64,000 bases of DNA from Agromyces kandeliae (GCF_009674665.1 NZ_WKJD01000018.1:124001-188000), one strand, 5' to 3'. Shown: positions 9,294-17,439, numbered from the stretch's first letter. Translations and numbers: made by a program. The notes: generated from the letters alone by a model not told the origin.

Positions 9294-9327
9294 ACCGACG
9301 AATGTCGGATTTCCGACATTCGTCGGT
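9294..9327. promoter_or_regulatory. 34-bp perfect palindrome, probable TetR operator
   Basis: The arms ACCGACGAATGTCGGA and TCCGACATTCGTCGGT are exact reverse complements separated by TT, centred between the divergent TetR (start 9251) and MMPL (start 9389) genes. A -10-like TATCCT sits at 9328-9333, touching the palindrome's edge. Position and symmetry fit a site bound by the neighbouring TetR dimer(s), shutting off the exporter and probably its own gene. Confidence 0.75.
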
Positions 9328-9388
9328 TATCCTCGATGCGGCTCGACGGCGCGCCGAACCATTCACGCGACCCGAAAGGCAGCTCGGC

Positions 9389-12001
9389 ATGGCTGAACTC
9401 CTGTACCGCCTCGGCAGGTTCTCCTCGCGACGATCCTGGACCGTGATCACCGGATGGATCGTGGCGCTCGCGCTCGCCGCCGGCGCATTCCTCGCGTTCG
9501 GCGGCACGCTGACCACGAGCATGAGCATCCCCGGCACCGAGACCGACCGGGTGAACGCCCAGCTCGCGGACGAGCTCGATGGCCTGGGCGGCGCGGCCGG
9601 CACCGTGGTCTTCCAGGCCGACGGCGGCTCCGCCTTCACGGATGCGCAGCAGGAGCAGATCGGCGAGGTGCTCGACGACCTCGCCGCAATCGACCGCGTC
9701 GACGACGTCGTGAACCCGTTCGACGCGGCATCCGACCGCGCCGACCAGGAGCAGCAGCTCGCCGACGGCGTCATCCAGCTCGACGACGCCGAGCAGCGGA
9801 TCGCCGACGGCACCGCGCAGCTCGACGCCGCCGAGGCGCAGCTCGATGCCGGACGGGCCCGGCTCGACGCGGCGATCGCCCAGGCGCAGGCCGACGGCAC
9901 GTACGCGTTCGCGGAGGAGCAGTTCAGCGCACAGCAGGCCGAGCTCGACCAGAACCGCGCGCAGCTCGACGCCCAGCGCGCCGAGCTCGACGCCGGGGCC
10001 GCCGAGCTGCCCGACCGGCGCGCGCAGCTCGATGCCGGGCAGCGGCTCGTCGACGCGGCATCCGAGATCCGGACCGTCTCGACCGACGGCGCGACCGCGA
10101 CCGGCGTCGTGATGTTCGAGGACGACCTCTTCACGCTCCCCGCCGAGACCAAGGCGGCCGTCGCCGAGACCCTCGACGCCGCCGACATCGACGGCGTGCA
10201 GGTCGACTACTCGTCCGAGATCGCCGCGAGCACCGACGGGCTCCTCGGCCCGGGCGAGATCGCGGGCGTCGTGCTCGCGCTCCTCGTCCTGATCATCATG
10301 TTCCGTGCGCTGCTGCCCGCGGTGCTGCCGATCATCTCGTCGATCGTCGGCGTCGGCGTCGGCGTCGCCGGCTCGCTCGCGTTCTCGGGTCTCATCGACA
10401 TGTCGTCGGTCACCCCGGTGCTCGGCGTCATGCTCGGGCTCGCGGTCGGGATCGACTACGCGCTGTTCATCATGAACCGCCATCGCAGCCAGGTGCTCGC
10501 GGGCATGGAGATCCGCGAGTCGATCGCGCTCGCCAACGGCACCTCGGGCAACGCGGTGGTGTTCGCCGGCTCCACCGTGCTCGTGGCACTGCTCGCGCTG
10601 AACATCACCGGCATCCCCTTCCTCGGGGTCATGGGCACCGTGGGCGCCGCCTGCGTGCTCATCGCGGTGCTGCTCGCGGTCAGCTTCACGCCCGCCGTCC
10701 TCGGGCTCATCGGCATCCGGATCGTCAACCGCCGCGCCCGGGCGCAGATCGGCCACGAGGCGCACGCGCGGCCGGAGCTCACGCCCATGACGACCGGGCG
10801 CGCGCTGCTCCGCGCGGCCCTCGCGATCGTCGTGCTGCTCGTCGTCGCGATCCCCGCGCTGTCGATGCGCCTCGGCCTGCCCGACGGCTCGTCCGAGGCC
10901 ACGGACTCGACGCAGTACCGGGCGTACACGGCCGTCGCCGACGCGTTCGGCGCAGGCCAGAACGGCCCGCTCCTGGTCACCGCGGCCCTCCCCGCGGGTG
11001 TCGCCGAGGACGCGGTCGTGGCGACGCAGGCGGACCTCGCCGAACTGCTCCTCCAGCAGGAGGACGTCGTCGCGGTCGCACCGGTCGGCGTCTCGGACGA
11101 CCGCGACTTCATCGCGTTCCAGGTGGTGCCGGTCGACGGCCCGTCGAGCGTGTCGACCGAGCAGCTCGTGCACGACCTCCGCGACCTGTCGCCGCTGTCG
11201 GCCGACGCGGCCGGCGGCATCGCGGGCGTCGACGGCGACATCGACCTCGGCGTCGCCGGCCAGGCGAGCGGCAACATCGACATCTCCGAGAAGCTCGCGG
11301 GCGTGCTGCCGACCTACCTCGCGCTCGTCGTCGGACTCTCGCTCATCATCCTGGTCCTGGTGTTCCGGTCGATCCTGGTTCCGCTCGTCGCGACCGCCGG
11401 GTTCGTGCTCTCGCTGTTCGCCGCGTTCGGCGCGATGGTCGCGATCTTCCAGTGGGGATGGCTCGGCTCGGTGTTCGGCGTGCACGACCCGGGCCCGGTC
11501 CTGAACTTCGCGCCGATCATCATCATGGGCGTGCTGTTCGGCCTCGCGATGGACTACCAGCTGTTCCTCGTGTCGGGCATGCGCGAGGCGTACGTGCACG
11601 GCGTCCCCGCCCGCACCGCGGTCGTCGCCGGCCTCCGCAACGGCCGAGTCGTCGTCACGGCGGCGGCGATCATCATGACCGCGGTGTTCGGCGGGTTCGT
11701 CTTCTCGCACCTCACGATGGTCCGCCCGCTCGGCTTCGGCCTCGCGATCGGCGTGCTGTTCGACGCGTTCATCGTGCGGATGCTGCTGATCCCAGCGGTC
11801 ATGCACCTGCTCGGGAACTCCGCGTGGCGGCTGCCGAAGTGGCTCGACCGGATCCTGCCGAACGTCGACGTCGAGGGCGCCGCACTCGAGCGCAGCCACC
11901 CCGTGCACGGGTCGTCGGCGACCGCGGGTGACGCGGCGGGCGACGCCGTCGCCGGCGCGCCTGCGGAGTCGGCGGAGGACGAGCGGCAGCCGGTCGGATA
12001 G
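9389..12001 (+). CDS. MMPL/RND family transporter
   Basis: An 870-residue MMPL protein: one N-terminal helix (about 18-38), a long external loop, five helices (about 275-415), a sixth segment near 465-485, a second external loop, and a final helix bundle (about 640-790), ending in a short charged tail. Members export lipids, siderophores or drugs by proton motive force. The start ATG has AAAGG 10 bases upstream. The first external loop carries a run of seven-residue repeats (about 118-225, motif A-Q/E-L-D-A-x-x) predicted to form a coiled coil. Control by the divergent TetR is likely. Confidence 0.9.
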   Translation: MAELLYRLGRFSSRRSWTVITGWIVALALAAGAFLAFGGTLTTSMSIPGTETDRVNAQLADELDGLGGAAGTVVFQADGGSAFTDAQQEQIGEVLDDLAAIDRVDDVVNPFDAASDRADQEQQLADGVIQLDDAEQRIADGTAQLDAAEAQLDAGRARLDAAIAQAQADGTYAFAEEQFSAQQAELDQNRAQLDAQRAELDAGAAELPDRRAQLDAGQRLVDAASEIRTVSTDGATATGVVMFEDDLFTLPAETKAAVAETLDAADIDGVQVDYSSEIAASTDGLLGPGEIAGVVLALLVLIIMFRALLPAVLPIISSIVGVGVGVAGSLAFSGLIDMSSVTPVLGVMLGLAVGIDYALFIMNRHRSQVLAGMEIRESIALANGTSGNAVVFAGSTVLVALLALNITGIPFLGVMGTVGAACVLIAVLLAVSFTPAVLGLIGIRIVNRRARAQIGHEAHARPELTPMTTGRALLRAALAIVVLLVVAIPALSMRLGLPDGSSEATDSTQYRAYTAVADAFGAGQNGPLLVTAALPAGVAEDAVVATQADLAELLLQQEDVVAVAPVGVSDDRDFIAFQVVPVDGPSSVSTEQLVHDLRDLSPLSADAAGGIAGVDGDIDLGVAGQASGNIDISEKLAGVLPTYLALVVGLSLIILVLVFRSILVPLVATAGFVLSLFAAFGAMVAIFQWGWLGSVFGVHDPGPVLNFAPIIIMGVLFGLAMDYQLFLVSGMREAYVHGVPARTAVVAGLRNGRVVVTAAAIIMTAVFGGFVFSHLTMVRPLGFGLAIGVLFDAFIVRMLLIPAVMHLLGNSAWRLPKWLDRILPNVDVEGAALERSHPVHGSSATAGDAAGDAVAGAPAESAEDERQPVG

Positions 12002-12008
12002 TCGCCGA

Positions 12009-12040
12009 CGGATGCCGCGGGCGCGCGCTCGCGGCATCCG
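12009..12040. terminator. hairpin terminator between exporter and convergent gene
   Basis: Arms CGGATGCCGCG (12009-12019) and CGCGGCATCCG (12030-12040) pair perfectly around a 10-base loop, 8 bases after the MMPL stop. No T-tract. Convergent placement with the minus-strand gene ending at 12141 suits a bidirectional terminator. Built from an inverted pair of the window-wide word CGGATGCC. Confidence 0.55.
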
Positions 12041-12140
12041 CCTTCGCCCCCGCCGGAGGCGGCGGTCACGGGGCGGAGCGAACGCTGAGCGTCGTTGGGA
12101 AATGCGCCCTGACCGGCTATTGTGCTGCCCGCCGCAGCGC

Positions 12141-13082
12141 TCAGGTGATCACCGTCTCGAGCCGCTGCGCGCGCAGCGCGCCGACGTAGGCGCGCGCCCG
12201 GTCGACCCCCAGCGGTCGTCGGATCCGCATCGCGTACCGGAATCGCTCGCCCGGCGCCGCCGGGATCACGTTCGGCCGCGCGGCGCACGACGCGTCGCCG
12301 AACCAGATGCTGATGCTGCCGTCCCCGTTCCTGATGAGGTCGCGGCCGGCGTAGCCCGAGCGGACGGGATCGAGGTGACCCGCCTCGTCGAACTTCAGGA
12401 CGGAATAGGAGCCGCCGACGGGATCGACGGGTGGCGGCTCGAACGTCCAGATATCGCACCCGCTGCTCGTCGCCGCCGCCTCGAAGTAGACGCCGTGCTC
12501 GGCCGGAAGGCTGCCCCAGCCGAAGGCCGTTCCGACGCGGTGCGCGTCGCGATCCGTGTCGCGCCGGGTGCCGAACGCCATCGTCAGGTCGACGTCGTCG
12601 GCGCGTCGCACGAGGCCCGCGGCGACCGATCGTCGCGAGGCGTCGTCGTAGGACCGCGCGCGGTACGGGTACGACGTCGCCGCGTCGATCCGGCGGGCGT
12701 CCTGCAGCTCGTTGGCGCGCTGGAGCCCGCCCTCGACGCCGGTGCGCCCGAGCACGTACAGGTGCGTGCCGCGGGTGAGGTCCGCGTTCGCGACCGTCAC
12801 CGATTCGCCCGGTCCGACGACCGCGAGCACGTAGTGGGCCTCGTCGATGAGCGCATCGGCCTGGTACTCGTCGGATGGCGCGACCGACACGGTCGCGCGC
12901 TCGGTCACGTCGACGACGGCGTGCGAATGCAGCACGTCGGGATCGGGGCGGACCGTCGACGACTCGACGAGCGGCTCGCGCTCGTGGTGGAAGCGGTTCA
13001 CCGGCGTTCGCCGCGCCTGCGCCGCGAAGTGGTGCGCGGACTCCGCGCGTGTGAAGTTCCGGTTGGTGACGCGACGCGGCAT
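12141..13082 (-). CDS. DUF1254/DUF1214-like protein
   Basis: A 313-residue protein. The N-terminal half ('TPVNRFHHEREPLV', 'VRPDPDVLHSHAVVDV') resembles DUF1254 and the C-terminal half ('GSYSVLKFDEAGHLDP', 'NGDGSISIWFGD', 'NVIPAAPGERFRYAMRIRRPL') resembles DUF1214, the usual order for this two-domain family of unknown function. No signal peptide is seen, although many relatives are exported. The ATG has GGGAGG 7 bases upstream. It is a single-gene unit between terminators; nothing nearby suggests a role. Confidence 0.75.
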   Translation of the reverse strand: MPRRVTNRNFTRAESAHHFAAQARRTPVNRFHHEREPLVESSTVRPDPDVLHSHAVVDVTERATVSVAPSDEYQADALIDEAHYVLAVVGPGESVTVANADLTRGTHLYVLGRTGVEGGLQRANELQDARRIDAATSYPYRARSYDDASRRSVAAGLVRRADDVDLTMAFGTRRDTDRDAHRVGTAFGWGSLPAEHGVYFEAAATSSGCDIWTFEPPPVDPVGGSYSVLKFDEAGHLDPVRSGYAGRDLIRNGDGSISIWFGDASCAARPNVIPAAPGERFRYAMRIRRPLGVDRARAYVGALRAQRLETVIT

Positions 13083-13227
13083 CGGCGACCTCCCTGCCTG
13101 GTGGGCTCCGCCCGTCGGGCTCGGCCCGGTGGGCTCGGGTGCAGTCTGGCAAGGATGCGGCGGGACGGGTAGGCCTTGCGGTCCGCGGCGTCGACGACCT
13201 GAGGGTCGGCTCGGCTGCTCCGCGCAG

Positions 13228-13265
13228 ACGGATGCCGCGGGGATCCCCCTCCCCGCGGCATCCGT
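13228..13265. terminator. strong hairpin terminator after the CHRD-like gene
   Basis: Arms ACGGATGCCGCGGGG (13228-13242) and CCCCGCGGCATCCGT (13251-13265) are perfect 15-bp complements around an 8-base loop. It sits 19 bases past the stop of the minus-strand gene ending at 13285 and upstream of the next minus-strand gene, so it most likely ends the CHRD-like transcript. It is another inverted pair of the CGGATGCC word. Confidence 0.6.
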
Positions 13266-13284
13266 GGCCCTCATGCCGGGTCGA

Positions 13285-13956
13285 TCAGTTCGCGACCCCG
13301 CCGCAGAGCACCGGCACCGTCGCCTCGAGCGGGATGCCCGCGCCGAGCGACGACGAGCGGCTCGAGAACGGGTCGGCCGGGTTGAAGGCGTACGACCCGC
13401 TGCCGTCGAAGTCGATGCCGTGCACGACCACCTGCACGGTGCCCGCGTCGGTGTAGCCCGGCATGTCGGTGAACGTGCGCTGGTAGTACAGGTAGCCGTT
13501 CGCGTCCGCCATCGCGAACCGATCGAGCGCCAGGGCGCTCGCGGGCGAGACGTCGCCCGTGGAGGTGAGCGAGGTCAGGATGCCGCCGTAGAACGGAGCG
13601 CCGTCGAGGACCGTGACGACGCCGTCGGGACCGGCGGCCGCGGGTCCGGGGCAGGCCATGTCGGTCGCGTCCCCGGGCACGCCGTGGAGGTGCATGGCGT
13701 GGGGGAGGTTCGGGGAAAGGCCCCACGCCTCCACGGTGACCTGCAGCTTGCCGTTGGGCAGCGCCTTGACCCGGGTCGTGCCGCTTGCACGGCTCTCGGG
13801 CACGTCGGCGGGCTGCACGGCGTCCAGGCTGTAGCTGTAGCTCGCGACCTTCTCCGACGGGTTGGCGTCGTGGCCGGCGTAGGCGGCGGTCGCGCCGCCG
13901 AGTGCCAGGGCGATGCTCGCCGCCGTGGCGACGATGATGCGTGGTGCGTTCCTCAT
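13285..13956 (-). CDS. secreted CHRD-like domain protein
   Basis: A 223-residue protein with a classical signal peptide (about 1-29, ending near 'ATAAYAGHD'). The body contains 'LPNGKLQVTVEAWGLSP', 'HAMHLHGVPGDATDMACPG' and 'YLYYQRTFTDMPG', which resembles CHRD domains (beta-sandwich, His-rich loop like Cu/Zn superoxide dismutase). Two Cys (in 'MACPG' and 'VLCGG') could form an external disulphide. Function of secreted bacterial CHRD proteins is poorly known. The ATG follows GGGAG. It diverges from the SRPBCC/ArsR operon and shares its twin-palindrome control region. Confidence 0.7.
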   Translation of the reverse strand: MRNAPRIIVATAASIALALGGATAAYAGHDANPSEKVASYSYSLDAVQPADVPESRASGTTRVKALPNGKLQVTVEAWGLSPNLPHAMHLHGVPGDATDMACPGPAAAGPDGVVTVLDGAPFYGGILTSLTSTGDVSPASALALDRFAMADANGYLYYQRTFTDMPGYTDAGTVQVVVHGIDFDGSGSYAFNPADPFSSRSSSLGAGIPLEATVPVLCGGVAN

Positions 13957-14069
13957 GTCGTACTCCCTCGTAGCGTCGGGCGTCGGGTCCGCGCCCGTGC
14001 AGGGGATTCGGAGCGGGGCCGCATCCGGATGGGATGGAGGCGGGCGACCGCGGCCTCCAGCGATGAAAT

Positions 14070-14119
14070 GCAACCGAAAGGTTGCGTTTGGGGCTCACGC
14101 TGTGCAACTCTAGAGTTGC
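14070..14119. promoter_or_regulatory. twin GCAAC-N6-GTTGC operators, probable ArsR-type repressor site
   Basis: Two copies of GCAAC-N6-GTTGC lie at 14070-14085 and 14104-14119, 34 bases apart start to start. The second is extended to a perfect 18-bp palindrome TGCAACTCTAGAGTTGCA (14103-14120). A promoter-like pair TTGGGG (14088-14093) / TAGAGT (14111-14116), spacer 17, places the second copy over the -10. The small ArsR-type regulator encoded in the operon downstream is the obvious candidate to bind here and autoregulate. Confidence 0.7.
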
Positions 14120-14142
14120 AGTTCGATTCGAGAGGAACCATC

Positions 14143-14655
14143 ATGGTGAGCATGACCGACAACCAGCCCTCCATCGTCGACGAGGGCACGTACTCCGTGC
14201 GACGCACCATCCGCATCGCCGCTCCCGTCGAGAAGGTCTGGGCCGCCGTCACCGAGCCCGAGCACATCTCGCGCTGGTTCGGGCGGACGGTGCTCGACGG
14301 CGCCGGCGTCGGCGCCGAGGGCACGATGACCTTCGAGGGCTACGGTGCCGTGCCGATCCGGGTCGAGGCGATCGACGCCCCGCGCTCGGTCACGTACCGC
14401 TGGGGCAACGACGACGCGCTCGGGCACCTGCCCGGCCGGGTCGAGGAGGCCACCTCGACGGTGTTCACCTTCACGCTCCACCCCGTGCCGGATGGAGGAG
14501 GCGCGGAGGATGCGGCGAGCGGCGGCACCGAGCTCACGGTGGTCGAGACCGGGTTCGACCGCACCTCCGACCCCGCGAAGAACATGGCCGAGCACGCCAA
14601 GGGCTGGGTCGGCGAGCTCGACAAGCTCGTCGCGCTGCTCGAGGGCGCCGCATGA
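14143..14655 (+). CDS. SRPBCC (AHSA1-like) domain protein
   Basis: A 170-residue START/SRPBCC-fold protein: 'VRRTIRIAAPVEKVWAAVTEPEHISRWFG' (about 15-44), beta strands with 'ARSVTYRWG'-like motif near 80-90, and C-terminal helix 'NMAEHAKGWVGELDKLVALLEG'. The fold binds hydrophobic ligands in a cavity. ATG follows AGAGGAA. It overlaps the ArsR gene by ATGA; paired SRPBCC-ArsR genes are a common actinobacterial arrangement in which the ArsR protein regulates the pair. Ligand unknown. Confidence 0.85.
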   Translation: MVSMTDNQPSIVDEGTYSVRRTIRIAAPVEKVWAAVTEPEHISRWFGRTVLDGAGVGAEGTMTFEGYGAVPIRVEAIDAPRSVTYRWGNDDALGHLPGRVEEATSTVFTFTLHPVPDGGGAEDAASGGTELTVVETGFDRTSDPAKNMAEHAKGWVGELDKLVALLEGAA

Positions 14656-14969
14656 CCACGGGAACGCTGGTCCCGGTGTTCGCCGCACTCGGCGACGAGA
14701 CCCGGTGGAGCATCCTGGCGGCACTCGGCGAGGGGGACGCGTCGGCGTCCGCCCTCGCCGGGCGCCTGCCCGTCACCAGGCAGGCCATCGCGAAGCACCT
14801 GGCCGTGCTGCAGGAGGTCGGCCTCGTCGAGCCGATCCGCGTCGGCCGCGAGGTGCGCTACCGCGTGCTCGGGTCGCAGCTCGGCGAGACCGCTCGCCGG
14901 CTCGAGGCCATCGGCGCCGAGTGGGACCGCCGCCTGGCCGCGATCAAGGAGATCGCCGAGGGACTGTAG
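14652..14969 (+). CDS. ArsR family winged-helix regulator
   Basis: A 105-residue regulator with winged-helix core about 8-85 ('DETRWSILAALGEGDASASA', 'VTRQAIAKHLAVLQEVGLV', 'REVRYRVLG'). No Cys metal-site motif (ELCVCDL) is present, so it is not a classic arsenic sensor; it belongs to the group that pairs with SRPBCC proteins. Its start overlaps the SRPBCC stop (ATGA). Probable autorepressor acting at the twin palindromes 14070-14120. Confidence 0.88.
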   Translation: MTTGTLVPVFAALGDETRWSILAALGEGDASASALAGRLPVTRQAIAKHLAVLQEVGLVEPIRVGREVRYRVLGSQLGETARRLEAIGAEWDRRLAAIKEIAEGL

Positions 14970-15038
14970 GACCCGCTCGACCAGGCGCTCGCCGGCGGCC
15001 AGACCGATGCGGCCCGTCCTCCTGTACGGCCGGCCGGG

Positions 15039-15872
15039 TCATCCCGCTGCGTCGAGGATGACGTCGGCGACCGCGCCCGGATGGCTCATCATCGCGACGT
15101 GCGAGCTGTCGAGCTCGATCGTCGTCGCGCCGGCGCGCTCGGCCATGACCCGCTCCGCCTCCGGAGGGATGGTGTGGTCCTGCGAGGCGACGACGTACCA
15201 GCTCGGAATGCTCTCCCACGCGGGCTCGCCCGACGGGGTGAACAGCGCCTGCAGCGCCGCAGGGCGCTGCGAGGCGGCCATCACCGCGGTCTGCTTCCTG
15301 GGCAAGTCGGCGGCGAACAGCTCGTGGAAGTACGCCGGGTCGATGTAGCCGTCGGCGTCGCCCTCGGGCGCGCCGGGGTACGGCCGGATCACGATGTGGT
15401 CGGCGAGGTCGGTGTGCCCGCCGCCCAGCGCGTTGGCATCGACCAGCCGCTCGCCCTCGTCGAGCGCGTAGGCCGCGACGTAGACGAGCGCCTCGACGTG
15501 CTCGAGGCCGGTCGCGGCGTTCGTGATGACCGCGCCGCCGTACGAGTGGCCGACGAGCACGATCGGGCCCTCGATGCTCTCGAGGATCGAGCGGACGTAC
15601 GCGGCATCCGCCATCAGCCCGCGCAGCGGGTTGGACGCGGCGAGCACCGTGTATCCGCGCTTCTGCAGCCGCTCGGTCACGTCGTTCCAGCCCGACGAGT
15701 CGGCGAACGCCCCGTGGACGAGCACGATGGTCGGCTTCGGTTCGGACGGTGCGCGCGCGACATCGGCCGCGGCTGGGATCGCGACCGAGATCGCCGTCGC
15801 GGCGGCGACGGCCGCGACGGCGATCGCGACGCGGATCGGGCCACGACGGGACTTCTGGTTCGTGGCGTGCAT
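15039..15872 (-). CDS. exported alpha/beta hydrolase
   Basis: A 277-residue hydrolase with a signal peptide (about 1-37, 'RVAIAVAAVAAATAISVAIPAAADVARA'-type hydrophobic core; cleavage near Ala36). Motifs: 'LVHGAFADSSGW' (oxyanion loop, about 51-62), nucleophile elbow GHSYGG near residue 108, acidic residue in 'ASQDHTIPPEAE', and His in 'LDSSHVAMMSHPG'. This resembles the EstA/salicylate-esterase-like 'alpha/beta fold hydrolase' group. ATG follows GGAAGG. Secretion suggests an external ester substrate; identity unknown. Confidence 0.86.
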   Translation of the reverse strand: MHATNQKSRRGPIRVAIAVAAVAAATAISVAIPAAADVARAPSEPKPTIVLVHGAFADSSGWNDVTERLQKRGYTVLAASNPLRGLMADAAYVRSILESIEGPIVLVGHSYGGAVITNAATGLEHVEALVYVAAYALDEGERLVDANALGGGHTDLADHIVIRPYPGAPEGDADGYIDPAYFHELFAADLPRKQTAVMAASQRPAALQALFTPSGEPAWESIPSWYVVASQDHTIPPEAERVMAERAGATTIELDSSHVAMMSHPGAVADVILDAAG

Positions 15873-16116
15873 GATGGACCTTCCTCACACTCCGGGACGG
15901 CGTTCTCAGCCCGGATGGGCGCGGCCGTCGGGATCCACACTCCTGCGAGGCGGAGGCACGCCGAACCACGCACGGCACGTAGTCGTGGTGGACGTGCGGC
16001 GTCCGAAGCGGCTTGGTCCGGCGTTCGGCGCGGCGATCGGGGGTCGGCGTACGCCGAAGGAGCGTGCGTCGGCGAGAATGGAACGAACGTTGACGATGAC
16101 GACGAGGGTGATCGAC

Positions 16117-16572
16117 ATGGGTGAGCAGCAGGTGGATGCCACGACGGATGCCTCCGGCGGCATGCACACGCCCGGGCATCACGCGATCGGCTGCCCCGAG
16201 TGCTTCGTCGAGCTGCAGCAGAACCACGACTGGTGGAAGGCGCGTCCCGAGGGATCGCGGCTCGTCGGGCTCGTGGTGCCACGCGACGACATGCCGCCGA
16301 TCCTCGAACAGCGCACCGCGCTGACGCGGTTCGGCGTTCAGATCCTCGACTTCCGGTACCCCACGCCCGACATGCCCGAGACGTGGGAGCAGCGCCTCGG
16401 CCGCCTGTTCGCCACGCTGCGGGCCGGCGACGTGCTGGTCGTCGTCAACGAGCTCGCACTCGGCCGGTCGCCCGAGGAAGTCGCCCGCACCATCCGCACG
16501 TTGCGTCGCCACGACCTCGTGGTGAAGGTGCTCGGCCGGGGCGCGCCGCACCTGGAGGACGCGCGCGCCTGA
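16117..16572 (+). CDS. resolvase N-terminal-fold protein without catalytic residues
   Basis: A 151-residue protein (start at 16117 chosen because AGGG lies 8 bases upstream; ATGs at 16078 and 16096 would extend it). Residues about 48-140 ('RLVGLVVPRDD', 'LEQRTALTRFGVQI', 'GDVLVVVNELALGRSPEEV') match the serine-recombinase catalytic fold, but the nucleophile Ser is absent and the 'LDRLGRS' motif reads ELALGRS, so Asp67 and Arg68 equivalents are gone. The first ~47 residues hold a possible metal site (His/Cys in 'HTPGHHAIGCPECF'). No recombinase DNA-binding tail. Probably a regulatory or structural remnant; function unknown. Confidence 0.65.
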   Translation: MGEQQVDATTDASGGMHTPGHHAIGCPECFVELQQNHDWWKARPEGSRLVGLVVPRDDMPPILEQRTALTRFGVQILDFRYPTPDMPETWEQRLGRLFATLRAGDVLVVVNELALGRSPEEVARTIRTLRRHDLVVKVLGRGAPHLEDARA

Positions 16573-16609
16573 TCGCGCGGCGAGCGTCGACCTGGCCGGC
16601 CGTCGCTCC

Positions 16610-17365
16610 CTAGCGTCGCGGGCTCGGCGGACGCCGGCGTTCCCACGCGTCGGCGATGTGGGAGCGCATCGCCCGCTCCGCGGCATCCGGATCGGCCGCC
16701 TCGATGGCGGCGAACACGTGCTCGTGTTCCTCGAGGGTGGTCTCGAGGCGGCTGTGCAGGTGGAAGCGGGCGCTCTCGCGAGCCTGCCCGAAGAGGATGT
16801 TCACGAGGTTGACGGCGAGCCGGTTCGTGCTCATCTCGCCGACGGTCGCGTGGAAGACCACGTCCGCGGCGTTGAACGCCGGTTCGTCCTCGATGGTCTC
16901 GCGCATGAGCTGGAGCGCCTCGCGGAGCCGCTCGAGCTCCTCCGGCGACCTGCGCGCGGCCGCGTCGCGGGCGATCACGCCCTCGAGCGAGGCGCGCACG
17001 ACGCTGAGGTCGTCGAGGATCCCGAGCGTCGCGTCGTTCGCGACGAGCGCCGAGAGCACGGTCGCGTCGACCATGTTCCACGACTCGGCGCCGAGCACCT
17101 GGGTGCCGCGACCCTGGGCGACCGTGACGAGGCCCTTCTCCTCGAGTCGCTTGACGGACTCGCGGATGACGGTGCGGCTCACGCCGAACTGCTCGCAGAG
17201 CACGGCCTCGGGCGGCAGCGAGGTGCCGGGCGCGAGGTCGCCGCGCACGATGGCGTCGACGAGGTCGGCGACGACGGTCACGCCGAGGCGTGGCGTCCGC
17301 GGGCGCGCGGCGATCGTCGGGTAGGCGGCGGATCGCTCCGCGTCGGCGCGGGTCTCGAAGGACAT
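16610..17365 (-). CDS. GntR family regulator, FadR/FCD subfamily
   Basis: A 251-residue regulator: winged helix about 30-95 ('LPPEAVLCEQFGVSRTVIRE', 'KGLVTVAQGRGTQV') and all-helical FCD ligand domain (about 100-245) with metal/acid-binding candidates 'DVVFHATVGEMS' and 'HEHVFAAIEA', 'MRSHIADAW'. FCD proteins sense sugar acids or other carboxylates. It diverges from the sugar ABC operon over a 139-base gap holding a 16-bp motif shared with the island's other control regions. The ATG at 17365 has no clear ribosome site; 17395 is an alternative. Confidence 0.88.
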   Translation of the reverse strand: MSFETRADAERSAAYPTIAARPRTPRLGVTVVADLVDAIVRGDLAPGTSLPPEAVLCEQFGVSRTVIRESVKRLEEKGLVTVAQGRGTQVLGAESWNMVDATVLSALVANDATLGILDDLSVVRASLEGVIARDAAARRSPEELERLREALQLMRETIEDEPAFNAADVVFHATVGEMSTNRLAVNLVNILFGQARESARFHLHSRLETTLEEHEHVFAAIEAADPDAAERAMRSHIADAWERRRPPSPRR

Positions 17366-17385
17366 GTCGACAGCATAACCGCGAA

Positions 17386-17401
17386 AAGTGATCACACCTA
17401 T
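17386..17401. promoter_or_regulatory. copy 1 of 16-bp motif shared by the sugar island control regions
   Basis: AAGTGATCACACCTAT matches the copy at 35147-35162 at 13 of 16 positions. It lies between the divergent GntR gene and the ABC operon, 10 bases upstream of a promoter-like -35. Likely bound by one of the two FCD-type GntR regulators of the island (inference). Confidence 0.5.
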
Positions 17402-17410
17402 GATCTTTCC

Positions 17411-17439
17411 TTGCGACTTTGTAAGACGTATGATGTAAT
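17411..17439 (+). promoter_or_regulatory. putative promoter of sugar ABC operon
   Basis: TTGCGA (17411-17416), 17-bp spacer, TGTAAT (17434-17439), in an unusually AT-rich stretch about 65 bases before the solute-binding protein start. Consensus-like spacing supports a housekeeping promoter; start point not known. Confidence 0.5.

Noticed and set aside
9149..12037. 962-residue minus-strand frame opposite the MMPL gene
   Set aside because: Composition is a mirror of GC-rich codons (Asp/Glu/His/Arg repeats), typical of an antisense shadow; MMPL helices are unmistakable on the plus strand.
15873..16116. Possible small gene in the 244-base gap
   Set aside because: Only short frames without ribosome sites; nothing recognisable beyond the likely leader of the resolvase-like gene.
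16117..16572. Functional serine recombinase and a mobile element boundary
   Set aside because: Catalytic Ser and two other key residues are absent, no inverted terminal repeats or att-like direct repeats were seen, and neighbours are ordinary chromosomal genes.
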